From assembly GCA_917880885.1 (NCBI GenBank), contig OU862923.1:23720770-23784769 (forward strand): a stretch of DNA of 64,000 nt, in the 5' to 3' direction. The stretch comes from Limnephilus marmoratus (lineage: Eukaryota > Arthropoda > Insecta > Trichoptera > Limnephilidae). Shown in pieces: positions 46,476 to 57,359 of this stretch; positions within the stretch are counted from its first letter, which is position 1, and each line of letters opens with the position of its first letter. The translations under genes and the position numbers were made by a program. The notes beneath the pieces are model-generated. The model saw only the letters and a list, made by a program, of their open reading frames with translations, was not told the DNA's origin and searched no databases.

Positions 46476-47265
46476 GCATCATGGAAGAACGGCCACCATC
46501 AAGATTGTCGCATGACAGCAGATGAACCCGGTAAAGTAGGAGCTTTCTCCTTTCCAGTTGCCATTTCCTGTGATTTGACTTTAACTCCTTGAGGTACGAA
46601 CTTTTTTTTCTTATTTTTTACCTTTTTCTTTTTTAATCAATTGTAATTGTAACTTATAATAACGAGGAAAAAATATTTAAAAAAAAATTGGACTGAAGGC
46701 TTTTCAGGAATGAGGTGGTCAAAATTTTATACCACAGTACACATGGGAAAAAAATATTAGGTTCAAATCAAAAGTTTATTAGAAATAAAAAAGGCCATTT
46801 TATATGACTAATTGTGGAAATTTTCAAAACAGTTTTTATCTTTTTTTACACAACATATAAATAAATGAATAAATAAAATAAATAAATAAAGCATCATGGA
46901 AGAACGGCCACCATCAAGATTGTCGCATGACAGCAGATGAACCCGGCAAAGTAGGAGCTTTCTCCTTTCCAGTTGCCATTTCCTGTGATTTGACTTTAAC
47001 TCCTTGAGGTACGAACTTTTTTTTCTTATTTTTTACCTTTTTTTTTTTTAATCAATTGATGTAACTTATAATAACGAGGAAAAAATATTTTTAAAAAAAT
47101 TGGACTTAAGGCTTTTCAGGAATGAGGTGGTCAAAATTTTATACCACAGTACACATGGGAAAAAAATATTAGGTTCAAATCAAAAGTTTATTAGAAATAA
47201 AAAAAGGCCATTTTATATGACTAATTGTGGAAATTTTCAAAACAGTTTTTATCTTTTTTTACACA
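46445..47265. repeat. Tandem duplication, about 408 bp, at the piggyBac 3' flank
   Basis: 46445-46852 and 46853-47265 are nearly identical (for example CATCATGGAAGAACGGCCAC and GACAGCAGATGAACCCGG, GGAGCTTTCTCCTTTCCAGT). The unit runs from the LINE A-rich tail into the last 45 bp or so of the piggyBac coding region, so it carries a second copy of the transposase C-terminus. Confidence 0.85.
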
Positions 47266-49173
47266 AAGGGGTACTTTGCAAACACAACATATCCAGTTGG
47301 AACGTATGGGCCTGTCTTTTGAACTACAATTCGCACAACGACGTGAAGTAGTATGTTCTGGCCGGTGGGCGCTATTTTTCAGACGTATTTCAGGGTCCAC
47401 GTAAGGCTTATGTCTCTTAATTTCCACCACCTCCGATGTGGACCCACGCTTTTTGGTGCATTTCAGCTCCTCTTCAGCCAAAAGTCCTCTGTAAACTTGC
47501 CTCCTGAAATCTTTGAGCCTCAATGGATTGTCTTTGTCAGCCTTACCCAACTTGCAGAGCTCTGTGTAAACAATGTAAGAATTTACAATTGTTGCATCTA
47601 AAAAGTGGAAAAATAAACGATGCCACCATTTTTTAGACTTTCTGTTTATCGAGTAAACCGCCTTCTTTTGATCAAACTTGTCCACATAATTCATGCAGTT
47701 GTTATAATTATTTAGAGCCAACGGACATGGCACCCTTGTGATCTCACCAGTTTTCTCTTTACGGTTGACATGCATGGCATCCTTTGGGTTGTGAAAGTTT
47801 GAAAGGAGGTGTACAGCTCTTCTATCTCTCCATTTTATCATGGAAATTCCTGTATCACTCACGTACCAGTCATATTCACCTCTTTTTAGGTTTTTATCAT
47901 CCTTCATCATAGGCAAATATTTTCTGGTTGATTGGACAGTTCCACATGAGCGAATATTCATATCTTTCAGCTGTTTTTGTAGGGGGTAGCAATTAAAATA
48001 ATTATCAAAGTAAACTGTATAGTTACGACCTTGAATAGATTGACAAAAATTTAAGACGACTCTTGGCCCTAAGTTAGACTCAGCGTAGTCACCAATTTTT
48101 CCTGTGTATATTTCAAATTTTAAGTTGTATCGATTTTCTGCACACATCATCCAGATCTTATAGCCTCTTTTAATGGGTTTTTTGGGCATGTATTGCTTCA
48201 ATGTGCTGCGGCCTTTGAATTTGACCATGCTCTCGTCAATTGCCAAAGTAGGTGATGGCTTGTAATTTCGATCAAAGGTGTCTGACAAGCAGTTCAACAA
48301 AGGCCTTATTTTATATAATTTATCGAAATTAAGTTGACCTCTAGCAGGCATCAATTAATTGTCGTTGAGATGAAGGTTTGACAACAGCCAGCCAAACCTA
48401 TGGACTGTCATAAATCTTGAAATATAGGGGTCGTGTAAATCAGGGGACGATGACCAATAGTCTCTATAACTGGGGGATTTTTTAATTCCTATTTCTAAAT
48501 TTAGTGCAATGAATTTTTTAATTTCCTGAACGGTTGTGGGTTGGTGATTTTTCCCGACTTGTTGTGCGTATAGATTGGTCTGGAAGCAGATATTTTCAAT
48601 CAAACTAGGAGTCCAAAATTTCAGAAAAATTTCCAAAGGTGTGGGATTTTCCATCGTAAGAAAGTCATTATGTAGTCCTGTTTCTTCACGGAATTCACCA
48701 GGGAGGGCGGTATTGAACGTACGGCTCCATTTAGGCACGACTATAATCGCAGGTATGACAGGTGTAGATGCAGTTGTGCCTGGAACAGCAGCGGTGGATG
48801 ACAAAACGGACATTGAGATATTAGGACTATACTGGGCAGATGGAGAAGACGATACTGGTCGGTTACGCGTACGCGAAAGATGAACATCAAAAGTAGATGG
48901 TGATTGTGAACCAGAAGGGCTGGATGTGCCTGCTATAGGGTGATCGAGTGTGGTAGATGAAGAAGACGCCGGGATTTGATTCCTCACACAAGGTAGAGGC
49001 AGTTCATCATCATCATCGTCCGAAGAGGCGCTAACTGTGACATTTGCTAGATGCTCCTCCTGTAGATCCTCTTCCTCATTGTCTGAGCACCCATAACAAC
49101 TGTCATCATCAGAAGGTATCTCTTCTAAAAGTATTCCTGCGATTTCTTCTTGGCGAAGACCTTTCTTCGGCAT
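47221..49173 (-). mobile_element. piggyBac-like transposase gene with one in-frame stop
   Basis: A DDD transposase that cuts and pastes at TTAA sites. The ATG at 49171-49173 opens an acidic, Ser-rich N-terminal part (about 170 residues), then the DDE_Tnp_1_7 domain starts near TPLEIFLKFW. At 48355-48357 a TAA interrupts the block HLNDN-*-LMPARG. The same frame then continues to 47221: YDKLYKIRPLL-like NFDKLYKIRPLL, IDESMVKFKG (first Asp), VYFDNYFNCYPL (second Asp), YVDKFDQKKAVYS (third Asp) and WWHRLFFHFLDA. The cysteine-rich C-terminal domain reads CANCSSKDRPIRSNWICCVC ... C. Total about 650 codons, the usual length. An acceptor-like TTTTACAG lies just upstream of the ATG. Terminal repeats not identified. 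Confidence 0.9.
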
Positions 49174-49559
49174 GGTGTATCTGTAAAATTATAAAATCAG
49201 AATAAACATGTTGTAAGACTAAAAAAATTACCTCAAGTACGGTGGTCGAAAAGCAAAACCACCAAAAAATTTCGATTTTACAAAAAAATACTATATTTAT
49301 AGACATTTCTTATTGATAATTCAACAAATGAAATACAAGGGCACTAGAATTCATAAGAAATGGACAAAAATTCGAAATACATACCGTTATATTTCACTTT
49401 AAAGTCGGAGATCACCATAGACATCCAAATTCAATAGACCAGAAATAACAGGTGAGGGGAAAAATCAACTATGGCGGTACGAAGAGGGGAAGATGACTGT
49501 GATTGGTTGAAAAATTAATCTGACAGTATATAGGCATCTCGCATTATAATATCACCATT

Positions 49560-50120
49560 TAGTTCTTAAAAAATAACATCTGCTTTTTAATGAATAGACC
49601 TTTTTACGTGGGAGCGCGAATTGCTCGCTACGTTATTAACATATTTGCGAAGTCTGAATAGGCAAAGTAAAGTTCGCATCTTTTCACAGACAACTATTTT
49701 GTTGCCATATTTAGTTAAGACACTTTTACAAATGTTTCATAATTTACTTACCCCTGTAACCAGCGACGAGCACATTCGAGAACCGCCCACATTCGTGATG
49801 ACCGACATATTTTAGGGTTATCGCAACCGCTCTGTTGGTATAATTACATAGTATCAAATGAAGGCACTCAAAATGTATGTGCGCATTGATCTTTTAAAAT
49901 ACGCAAAGGATTTTCATGCGGTTTTCACCAATAGATAGAATGATTCAAGAGAAAGGTTTATATGTATATTACATGCTTATTATAGTAGAGAAAAGCCGAG
50001 AAATTCAAATATTCAATTCAGGCAGCGGGCAGCAGGCAAGCGGGTGGTGAGGATTTTATAAAGGTTGGGTAATGGCGTTGTGTTTCGTTAGCCACAGCAA
50101 CGTGTGGCCGGGTCTGCTAG
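49560..50120 (+). mobile_element. Helitron 3' part
   Basis: Contains GCGGTTTTCACCAATAGATA followed by GAATGATTCAAGAGAAAGGT, a conserved internal phrase of arthropod Helitrons. Ends GCCACAGCAACGTGTGGC (stem-loop), CGGGTCTG and CTAG|T at 50117-50120. The 5' end and any Rep/helicase region are missing. Confidence 0.75.
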
Positions 50121-50975
50121 TTAATAAAAATAATGTAATTATCTCTTTTAATTAAAATTATTTTACTTGAATTATTTCACACGTTATTTAATTACAATAA
50201 TACGTAGCACGTAGCAGTTACATTATTATTTGCTCCTTTTTGTAGATACTCTTAGTATCGCCCCAACTGCTTGAAATGGCTTTAAGCGTCTTTAGTGATC
50301 AGATTTACATAGATAGGTATTTCTCACCACCACATCGACGCATTGTGTATAAGCAACAACTTCCCTCCTCCCCCCTAAACCTCCCAACTTATCTGGGTTC
50401 TGCAAATCGGATCGTGCATAGCCAGGAGTGGGGTATTAATTGGAATATTTTGACGACGAAGGTGCTTTTTATTTATTTTTTGGGTATAATATTTTTTGTT
50501 TAGGTACATTTAAGCATATATCAGCAGAAACTTAGTAAAACAGTATTATATACCTACACCGACACATTAACAGTATTCTCAGACTATGCATAATATTGTT
50601 TAAAGAAATAATATTTTTATAATATATATAACTTTAATTAAATTATTTCTTGCATTGTCTATGAACAATGGAAGAAGTGAAAAGAAAAAGACAAAAAGGG
50701 TTAAGGATAACATTATATTTGTGAGAACAGCATTCAATAAACAACTTACAGAGGTTTAAATAACGTACAAAAATAACAGCACAGCTTAAGAGAAAACAAC
50801 ATAACATGTACAGGAGTTATATTATCGATGCTAAAAACAGTACAATAATAACAGCTGAATAAAAATATATTAAAAAGATGAGCCAACATAGTAAGAAGGT
50901 ATTAATCTGTTGACTGTGATGACGGCCGTGACCTTGAGAAAAAATTACACGCCGAAAAATCATAGATACGAAGGT
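50120..50975. other. AT-rich with a SINE family 1 fragment
   Basis: A partial SINE body on the + strand at about 50240-50465 (CTTGAAATGGCTTTAAGCG). No gene recognised. Confidence 0.5.
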
Positions 50976-50977
50976 TT

Positions 50978-51300
50978 CCGTAGTCGAGGGGTAACGCTCT
51001 CAACCAGCAAGCGGAAGGTCACGGGTTCGAAACCCAACGTGCAAATTAAAAATTTGAATTATTTCACAATTTACTAATTAAAAATAATTTTTAAATGTTT
51101 GCCGCACGTTCTAGAGTGGAAAATACTATCATTGATCAGATAGCCAGATTTCCCCACCGTCCTCTTCACAATCTCCTACCACTTTCCACTACCTTCAACC
51201 TCACAACATACCCCAATTGGGGATGCCATAGTCTCATTTGCTTCAGACAGTTGAGGGCAGTTGGGACTCTTGTACGGTTTCATTTATAAAAAAAGAAGAT
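50978..51300 (+). repeat. tRNA-derived SINE family 1, compact full copy
   Basis: Head TTTCCGTAGTCGAGGGGTAA (A box) with B box GGGTTCGAAACCC at about 51022-51036, then the CCGCACGTTCTAGAGTGGAA joint and the body to GTTGGGACTCTTGTACGG and an A-rich end at about 51300. It shows head-to-tail continuity, which the reverse copies lack. Confidence 0.75.
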
Positions 51301-51431
51301 TAAAAAGATAATTTATTCCAACACCGTCAGAGAAGCTGTGAATATCAAATAAAAAATATTTTCTAAAGAAATATTTTACGTTTATAAACAACGTTAATTT
51401 TTTTAAATTTTCTAATTAGTAACTCACTTTC

Positions 51432-54283
51432 TTATAATAAGTTTTCCATTTTTTTGTTTTTGACTTCAATTGGTTTATTTTTTTGAGTGGTTTTTGATAT
51501 AATAAGTGGTTCTTCCATAAAGACGGGTTGGGGTTCCTGAATCTGGGGAATAGAGACATAATATTATATTTTTAGGTATAAAAACATTTAGTCAGTTACT
51601 AGAGTGGACCGCACACTACATAATAGTACAATGTGTTTTTGAAGTCATCAAAGGTCAATAATCAATTGGTATTCACAAAGCTTTCTGGAATAGTAGTGGG
51701 TACCTTACAACTGACGAGCACACATGACTGAGCAGCTGCAGCTACGGCCTCGATCTCCGTCAAGCACATAGTCATAGGTTCTGGTTCGCATTCCTTTTCG
51801 AAACGAGACAAAGTTGACAATATTAGGTATATAATCATTATTGCAATTCGATAATTTACATATTTATTACAAATTTGTGACATGCACTATCAATAAAATA
51901 TTAATTTAAAGGATAATTAAATATAAGAATGAACTCACGACGTGTGTGCTGTGTAGAGCAGGTGCGCAAGAAACGAGAGAAAAATCAGAATCCTCTTGAG
52001 GGTTCATCTATCCATAAGTATTATTGATCGTTTCATCAGTTAGAGAAAGACATACATATGATTTCTCAGAGAAGTTGTCGCTTAATATCTGAAATGGATA
52101 GATAATAAAATTAAAATAATTACATGTAATGAATAACTACAAAAAAGAATTATTAGTCATTAAAGAATTTATATACTAACTATAATTCTTTCTGTAACAG
52201 GTGACAAAGAGACCGATGGAATCGCACCTACACGTAGCTCACGTGTGCCCTGTTTGTTTATTATAAAATCTGTCTCTTTTAAATGTTCTGAGCAGATACG
52301 AAGGTTACGAACACTTGTCTGCTCACTTTTACCGGATGAAAGTCGCCACATTGTCTTCAAGTCTTCTTTTTTGGGAAATCTTTAAGAAAATACATAACAT
52401 TTCACTTTTCAGAAGATAATAGAAAAGAAAAACAACTCAAAAACAAATTAAATTTTATGCACACAGCTTTTACCAGCGATTCCTAAGAGTATTTGGAGTC
52501 AAAATTTAGATGTAATTTTGTCGTCCGATGACAATTTTTCAATTAAAAACAAAAAACGTGTTTTCCATACATATACATACTCGGAATAACCTAGAGCATT
52601 ACGCGATATACACTCGTTCTCGTTCCAGCAGTACCGTACATACGAAACAACGCGCTTACCTAACACGTGGTCCGCTGATACGTGACAGTGTGATCCAAAG
52701 ATAATATAATCGGTGGCGACGTGCGATAGAAAAATATTTTATTTTAAATTTTGATTGATAAAAAATATCATCGGACAGCAAAATGACACATACATTTTTC
52801 ATTCCAAACATGCTCACTGTATCTACATTTTACTTCTAAACATACCACGAAGGAGTACATAATTAAGAAAGCAAAATATACAATAACGCCTAATAAATAA
52901 AACCATACTTTATTCCACTTTTAACCCCTTACTAATAGCGTGTTTTAAATTTTATACAACTGAATAACCAACTATTTATCTTATATTAACGGTTGTTTAT
53001 GAGTTGCGTAAAATTCAAAACTCGTTTAGTAATAAGGCCCTTAACCCTTCAAATAATAAGAAAATAATTTTCTGTCAACTTTTGCCTATCAAGGTTGGCG
53101 CGCAAAATTCCTGGTTCTTCCCATGCATTTTAAATGTTCCTATTTATTGTTTTTTTTAACGCTTTTGTAAAAACAAAAATTGTTCTAAAATTTAAATACG
53201 ATAATCTTTCCGATGTGTTTATTAGAATTCAACATTTTTGTTTCTAAGTATTAAAATTTTAATATTGGAAATGTAAATTGGCTAAAAAATGTATACCTAA
53301 GAATATTCGAATTAAAGTAATTAAAATAGAATAAACTTAAAATTTTACATACAGATTCCTTTTCTAAGCAAAATTTGTAATAAAACTGTCACCTCACTTT
53401 TTATCACTTTCATACAATTTTATTTTAAAATTAAACGTGTGATGCGTCACAAATTGGCGCAAAATTAAAATGTCACTTTTGATCAGGTTTATAAAATATC
53501 TGAACAACCTAGCTCATATAATTCTAAGACAATGAGAAGCTATATTTCATTCCGTTTCTAACATAAAAGAAATCACAAATATTCGCTAAACAGGAAGAGA
53601 GATATCTAACTTTTAATAATGCACTGTTGCTCTGGGACAATCTGGGTCTCCTGTTATTATAACGGCATATGATGTTTTGGGACAACTTGGGTCTCCTGTG
53701 ATTAGACGGGTTAAAGTGTGATAAATTTAAAAATGATTGGTTTATTATCCTTTATTAATACGACGGATTTCCAGCAAGAAATAACACATGAAAAGATAGA
53801 CGTTCCAAATGATACGTATAGGAAAGCGCAAAAATAAATATTAGCAAAGCGCAAAAGGCGAAGGCACATCCCTGATTCTTTTGCAAACGGCTGTGTATTT
53901 TATGTCGCCATGCATATTATAGCTGTGCGTGAACACGCTCTCTGAGCGTTAACACGTGTTCACACACACAACTGTAATATGCGTGGGATGGCGTATTTCG
54001 GCATATCGCTCGCCGTACATTCCCAATCGGAATATATGGCGAGCGATATGCTGAAATACGCCATCCCACGCATATTACGGCTGTGTGTAAATAAGTTCAT
54101 GATAGTATATGTTACAAAACTGATAATATTGTAATATAATTCGAATAAGCTTAAAATAAAGTAAAATAATGCTTACCTATGGAATGTAATACGACAATTT
54201 GGTTTATTCTCCTTTTCACTTCTATTTTTACACGTTTTCATAGCACAAGCTACCGTTTTTGCCTTGTTATTTCGTAAAATGTA
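51432..54283 (-). CDS. THAP-domain protein, five-exon gene
   Basis: Likely a nuclear DNA-binding protein of about 190 residues. I joined exons 54283-54177, 52379-52181, 52007-51939, 51793-51704 and 51542-51432 (stop). Donors are AG|GTAAGC, TA|GTTAGT, TC|GTGAGT and AG|GTACCC; acceptors end CTTAAAG, GGATAG, CGAAAAG and CCCCAG. The first junction is phase 2, the rest phase 0. The THAP zinc finger (about residues 13-95) has C-x4-C (ACAMKTCKNR), FHRFPKKEDLKTMW across the first splice, CSEH (C-x2-H) and the AIPS box. After it comes a short Ser/Glu-rich part (NPQEDSDFS, ECEPEPMTMC) and a Lys-rich C-terminus. No transposase domain follows, so it is not a P-element remnant as far as seen. The first in-frame ATG (54241) lies after the first zinc Cys, so the true start is probably in an unseen upstream exon. 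The third acceptor is weak. Confidence 0.75.
52925..53040. mobile_element. Small TTAA-flanked foldback element
   Basis: Flanked by TTAA on both sides (52921-52924, 53041-53044). Inner arms ACTAATAGCGTGTTTTAAAT and the reverse of AATTCAAAACTCGTTTAGTA pair over about 45 bp with mismatches. Lies in intron 1 of the THAP gene. May be a piggyBac-type MITE. Confidence 0.55.
53905..54090. repeat. Strong palindrome, double hairpin
   Basis: Arms of nearly 60 bp (53959-54023 and 54028-54089) are almost perfect inverted repeats: GCGTGGGATGGCGTATTTCG ... and its reverse, with about 6 bp of loop (CAATCGG region). A shorter third arm at 53908-53938 pairs with 53950-53983. Lies in intron 1 of the THAP gene, 90 bp from exon 1. 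No coding content. Confidence 0.85.
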
Positions 54284-54309
54284 CTATGTGACTTCGGCGC
54301 TGGTCAGAA

Positions 54310-54330
54310 CAAGTATGATGACGTCACGTT
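54310..54330. promoter_or_regulatory. CRE-type palindrome upstream of the THAP gene
   Basis: TGACGTCA at about 54318-54325, 35-40 bp upstream of the first visible open codon of the THAP gene. Could be a promoter element, but similar palindromes also sit in unassigned DNA at 6860-6893. Weak call. Confidence 0.25.
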
Positions 54331-55890
54331 TTTAGATTCAAGGGAGGCGGCTCTCGTAAGCCCAGGCGGTTCCATGGAACCGTTATGGGGAGGGGGAAAC
54401 AATACGCTTTTATCACTTAGGGCAGGTCCATATATTCCTATGTCCGTGGAGATCACAAAAAACCACAATTCGCTGGCAATTGTCAAACACATAACCAAAC
54501 CGTGCAAAGCCACCTATTATCGCTATTGGAAACTAAATAGTAGAGAATCTTTGTCTCACATGGCATTTAAAAAACTTGTCAATAGATGGCCGTTTTAGCA
54601 TAATTATTTATTTTCAAGGTGGCCGAATTTTGAAACCACAGTACTTCAAAGAGTTAAAAAATGCTGCCAATGTCTTGTCTCGTAAAAATATAAATTACAG
54701 TCCATCCTCTCTTGTATCACGATATTGTTCGTGACACAATTCTATCTTCCAAATTGGAACTGTTTTCACGAGAATTCAGACAACCCGTGATTTTTAGGGG
54801 TCCGTTTATTATCGTCGATAAGAGACATCACACGAAGAGTCATGGAGAAACTGCCCCTTGATAGTTTTGTATCATCATCACACCCAATGATTATCATGAA
54901 TGCACTTTAAAGAAGCCTCGTTTTGCGTATTATGAAAACTTAAATCTTTTATTTCCTTTCTAACAGAGCCATTCCATTCTTATAGATCTTGAATACTAAT
55001 ATAATTTATATCATCATTTAGTGTGTGCAGTTTCCAACACATCCAAATTCACATTACAATACATTGTAGGAAGCTCTTTGGATCGCATTCCCTGGCGCTA
55101 ATCTGTGAGAAACCATGAAAAAGCTCTAAGCTCTAGGGAGGTTTATGCATATTTAAGAGGCTGCATTTCGTTAATTTTGAGAATGGGAAAGTTGCCAGAC
55201 TCGGTATTATTAGATTTTCTTTCTCGTAAATTTTTGCTCTTCGAAAATATTTTTAATTAAATGAACAATGAGGCTTTACTCGGCCACCGACAAGGAATGT
55301 TTTGAAGAGAATCGGAAATCTTTCATAAAAGTATCTAGCAAAAAAATGGAAGGAATGTCTTCAGCTTTATTTTAATTTTATGCTTTCTAATAGGCGTATG
55401 GTGCGTATCATCCTATCATATGAAATCTGAAGGGTGGAGAGTATTGGATAACGGTCGCTTGTAATTTATTAACAAATCAAGGTAGGTACGCAAAGAATAT
55501 AATAATAATAAAAAAAAATTGGATGACTTGTATTGCGCTGTTTTTGTGAAAAATCACCACAATCATACTTATAATACATTTCTACAATCTTACTTCTAAC
55601 TACAAACCTACAGTTAAAAATTGCATACACCGGTACATCGATCACCGATACGAAACTATACGTACAATGATTTGCCCAATGAACGCGATGCTCCTGTAAA
55701 AATTTACTAGGCAGAAAATATATATAGGACCATACCTACCTGGAAGGTTGGTTACTAGAGATTAACACTGTTATTTTTTATTTAGAGAAAATTAGGTACA
55801 GTTCCCACGCAGAGAACATAATTGAGAACTATAATTTATAACATGTTCTGTAACGTGCGTATTTTGAAGACAAAAGAAAATTTTTATAAT
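54330..55890. other. No supported gene; one dispersed motif copy
   Basis: Frames at 54304-54598 have no family. The GCGCTGTTTTTGTGAAAAATCAC motif is at 55536-55558. Otherwise AT-rich. Confidence 0.45.
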
Positions 55891-55891
55891 A

Positions 55892-55970
55892 GAGTACCTA
55901 TACGCATAATATAGTACCTATATGCATAATATAGAACCACTTGCATAATATAGTACCTTTATGCATAATT
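55892..55970. repeat. Four copies of a 20-bp unit
   Basis: TAGTACCTATATGCATAATA and variants, four times in a row. Confidence 0.85.
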
Positions 55971-56098
55971 TTTATTTTATTTTTGTTATTTTTTTAATAA
56001 TTCCATGATTATTATTAATAATTACATAATTATGACAACATGTTTATGAAAAAACTTTAACAATATTTAATCATTTTTTTAATTAAATACAAGAGAGT

Positions 56099-56512
56099 AC
56101 CCGGCAGGCGTTGCAATGCCACTCAAAGAAAGAAAGTGTTTCCCACTTTCTCCCGTGTTCCCCCCTCTCCCGCTTTCTCTCCTGCTAAACTATATGAAAT
56201 ACACAAAATATTCAAGAAACTTTAGAACCACTTATTGTAAATTTTCTTCAAAAATTCAAAGCCAGAGCACACCATTACATATAGAAACGTTCGCAGGCAT
56301 GCGCACAAGACATCACCAAAGTTTTATCGAAATCAGATGAATAGTATGGGAAATAATTTCATAACGCCAGAGCTCACTATCATATAAAGAAATCATCACG
56401 GGCATCCGCATAAGATATCACCAAAGTTTCATCGCAATCGAATTAATGGCTTAGGAACGCATAAGGGACAAACAAAGAAACATTCATTTTTATATGATAG
56501 GATAAAAATAAA
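56099..56512 (-). mobile_element. Non-autonomous Helitron, 3' end at left
   Basis: On the - strand ends GGCATTGCAACGCCTGCCGG (stem-loop) then GTACTC, a degenerate CTAG site. It carries a pyrimidine-rich tract (56145-56190) and two reverse cassette units (56250-56460, ending in the ATCGCAATCG phrase), and begins near CATTCATTTTTATATGATAG. Non-coding. Confidence 0.6.
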
Positions 56513-56609
56513 TTAAAATAACCAGCATAATATCATGGTAGGTAGTTTTGAAATACTGTTTCGAATTCTAGTAGAACGTAAACATCATGTTTAGTAATAA
56601 AAATATTTC

Positions 56610-56660
56610 GCTGATTTATATAGCGCCGTTTTTGTGAAAAATCACCTCAAGGGAGTATAT
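56610..56660. repeat. Dispersed motif, copy 3
   Basis: ATATAGCGCCGTTTTTGTGA followed by AAAATCACC, as at 13425 and 55530. Confidence 0.5.
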
Positions 56661-56664
56661 AGGT

Positions 56665-57180
56665 ACGTATACTATTTCGGGATTATCTTCTATTATTTTA
56701 TAAATTAAGATTATTGTTAATCGCGTTAATTCGTGAACATATTTTATATTCCACCGAAGAAGATAATAAATCTAAACAAAAATACGAAAAATAATGAGAT
56801 ACAGAAAAATAAAAAAAATAACGGTCGCAATTGGGACAAGAACCAAGCGCCAAGCGCCACAAGCGCCTCAACCGCTTCGGCCATTGAGACCTCTTAAATC
56901 ATTTTAATTTGTCAATCTCATATTTCAAATTCAGCATTAACAATATTATCATCGAGATATATTTTTCCATATTTTTGGCTGCTTACTTTATATTCCGTTT
57001 ATTTATTTTTCAATTATTAAAGAAAACAATTACAATTTCGGGAAACGGTAAAGGGAGGCTGCCAAATTTTAAATAGTGTTTTAGAAAAGCAAATTTTCAA
57101 TTTGGGTAAAATAATTAATTAGAAAAAGGATCCATTAAAATATGGAAATCAACATCAGAACCTAATTTTTGCAAGAATGC
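56665..57180. other. No recognisable feature
   Basis: AT-rich, with a short GCGCCACAAGCGCC phrase at about 56850-56870. Confidence 0.45.
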
Positions 57181-57183
57181 TAA

Positions 57184-57358
57184 GGGAACGTTCCCATACT
57201 ACGTGACACTTTTAGGGGGGGGGGGGGGGGGTCTTCAAAAGGTCACGCTCCATACAAATGAGCGGCGGGTTCCTTAGGATTTTGGTCACCGGGGGGGGGG
57301 GGGGGGGGGGGGGGTTAAAAATTGCAAAAAGTTGGTCACGTAGTTTGGGTACGTTCCC
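57184..57358. mobile_element. MITE with 25-bp inverted repeats and two poly-G tracts
   Basis: Ends GGGAACGTTCCCATACTACG and its inverse (GTAGTTTGGGTACGTTCCC), each followed outward by TAA. The interior is two blocks, each with a run of about 18-24 G and a GGTCAC phrase (57218-57240 and 57288-57314). Fragments of similar poly-G elements with GTCACGC are widespread in insects as far as I know. A 3' half-copy is at 61137-61187. Confidence 0.75.
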
Positions 57359-57359
57359 T

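Noticed and set aside
47100..47601. Plus-strand frames over the piggyBac gene
   Set aside because: Shadows of the transposase frame on the - strand.
50978..51050. Functional tRNA gene at a good B box
   Set aside because: The sequence continues into a dispersed SINE body and the acceptor stem is not complementary.
51432..54283. THAP exons as a P-element transposase
   Set aside because: After the zinc finger only about 95 residues follow, with no RNase H-like or GTP-binding block and no P-type inverted repeats seen.
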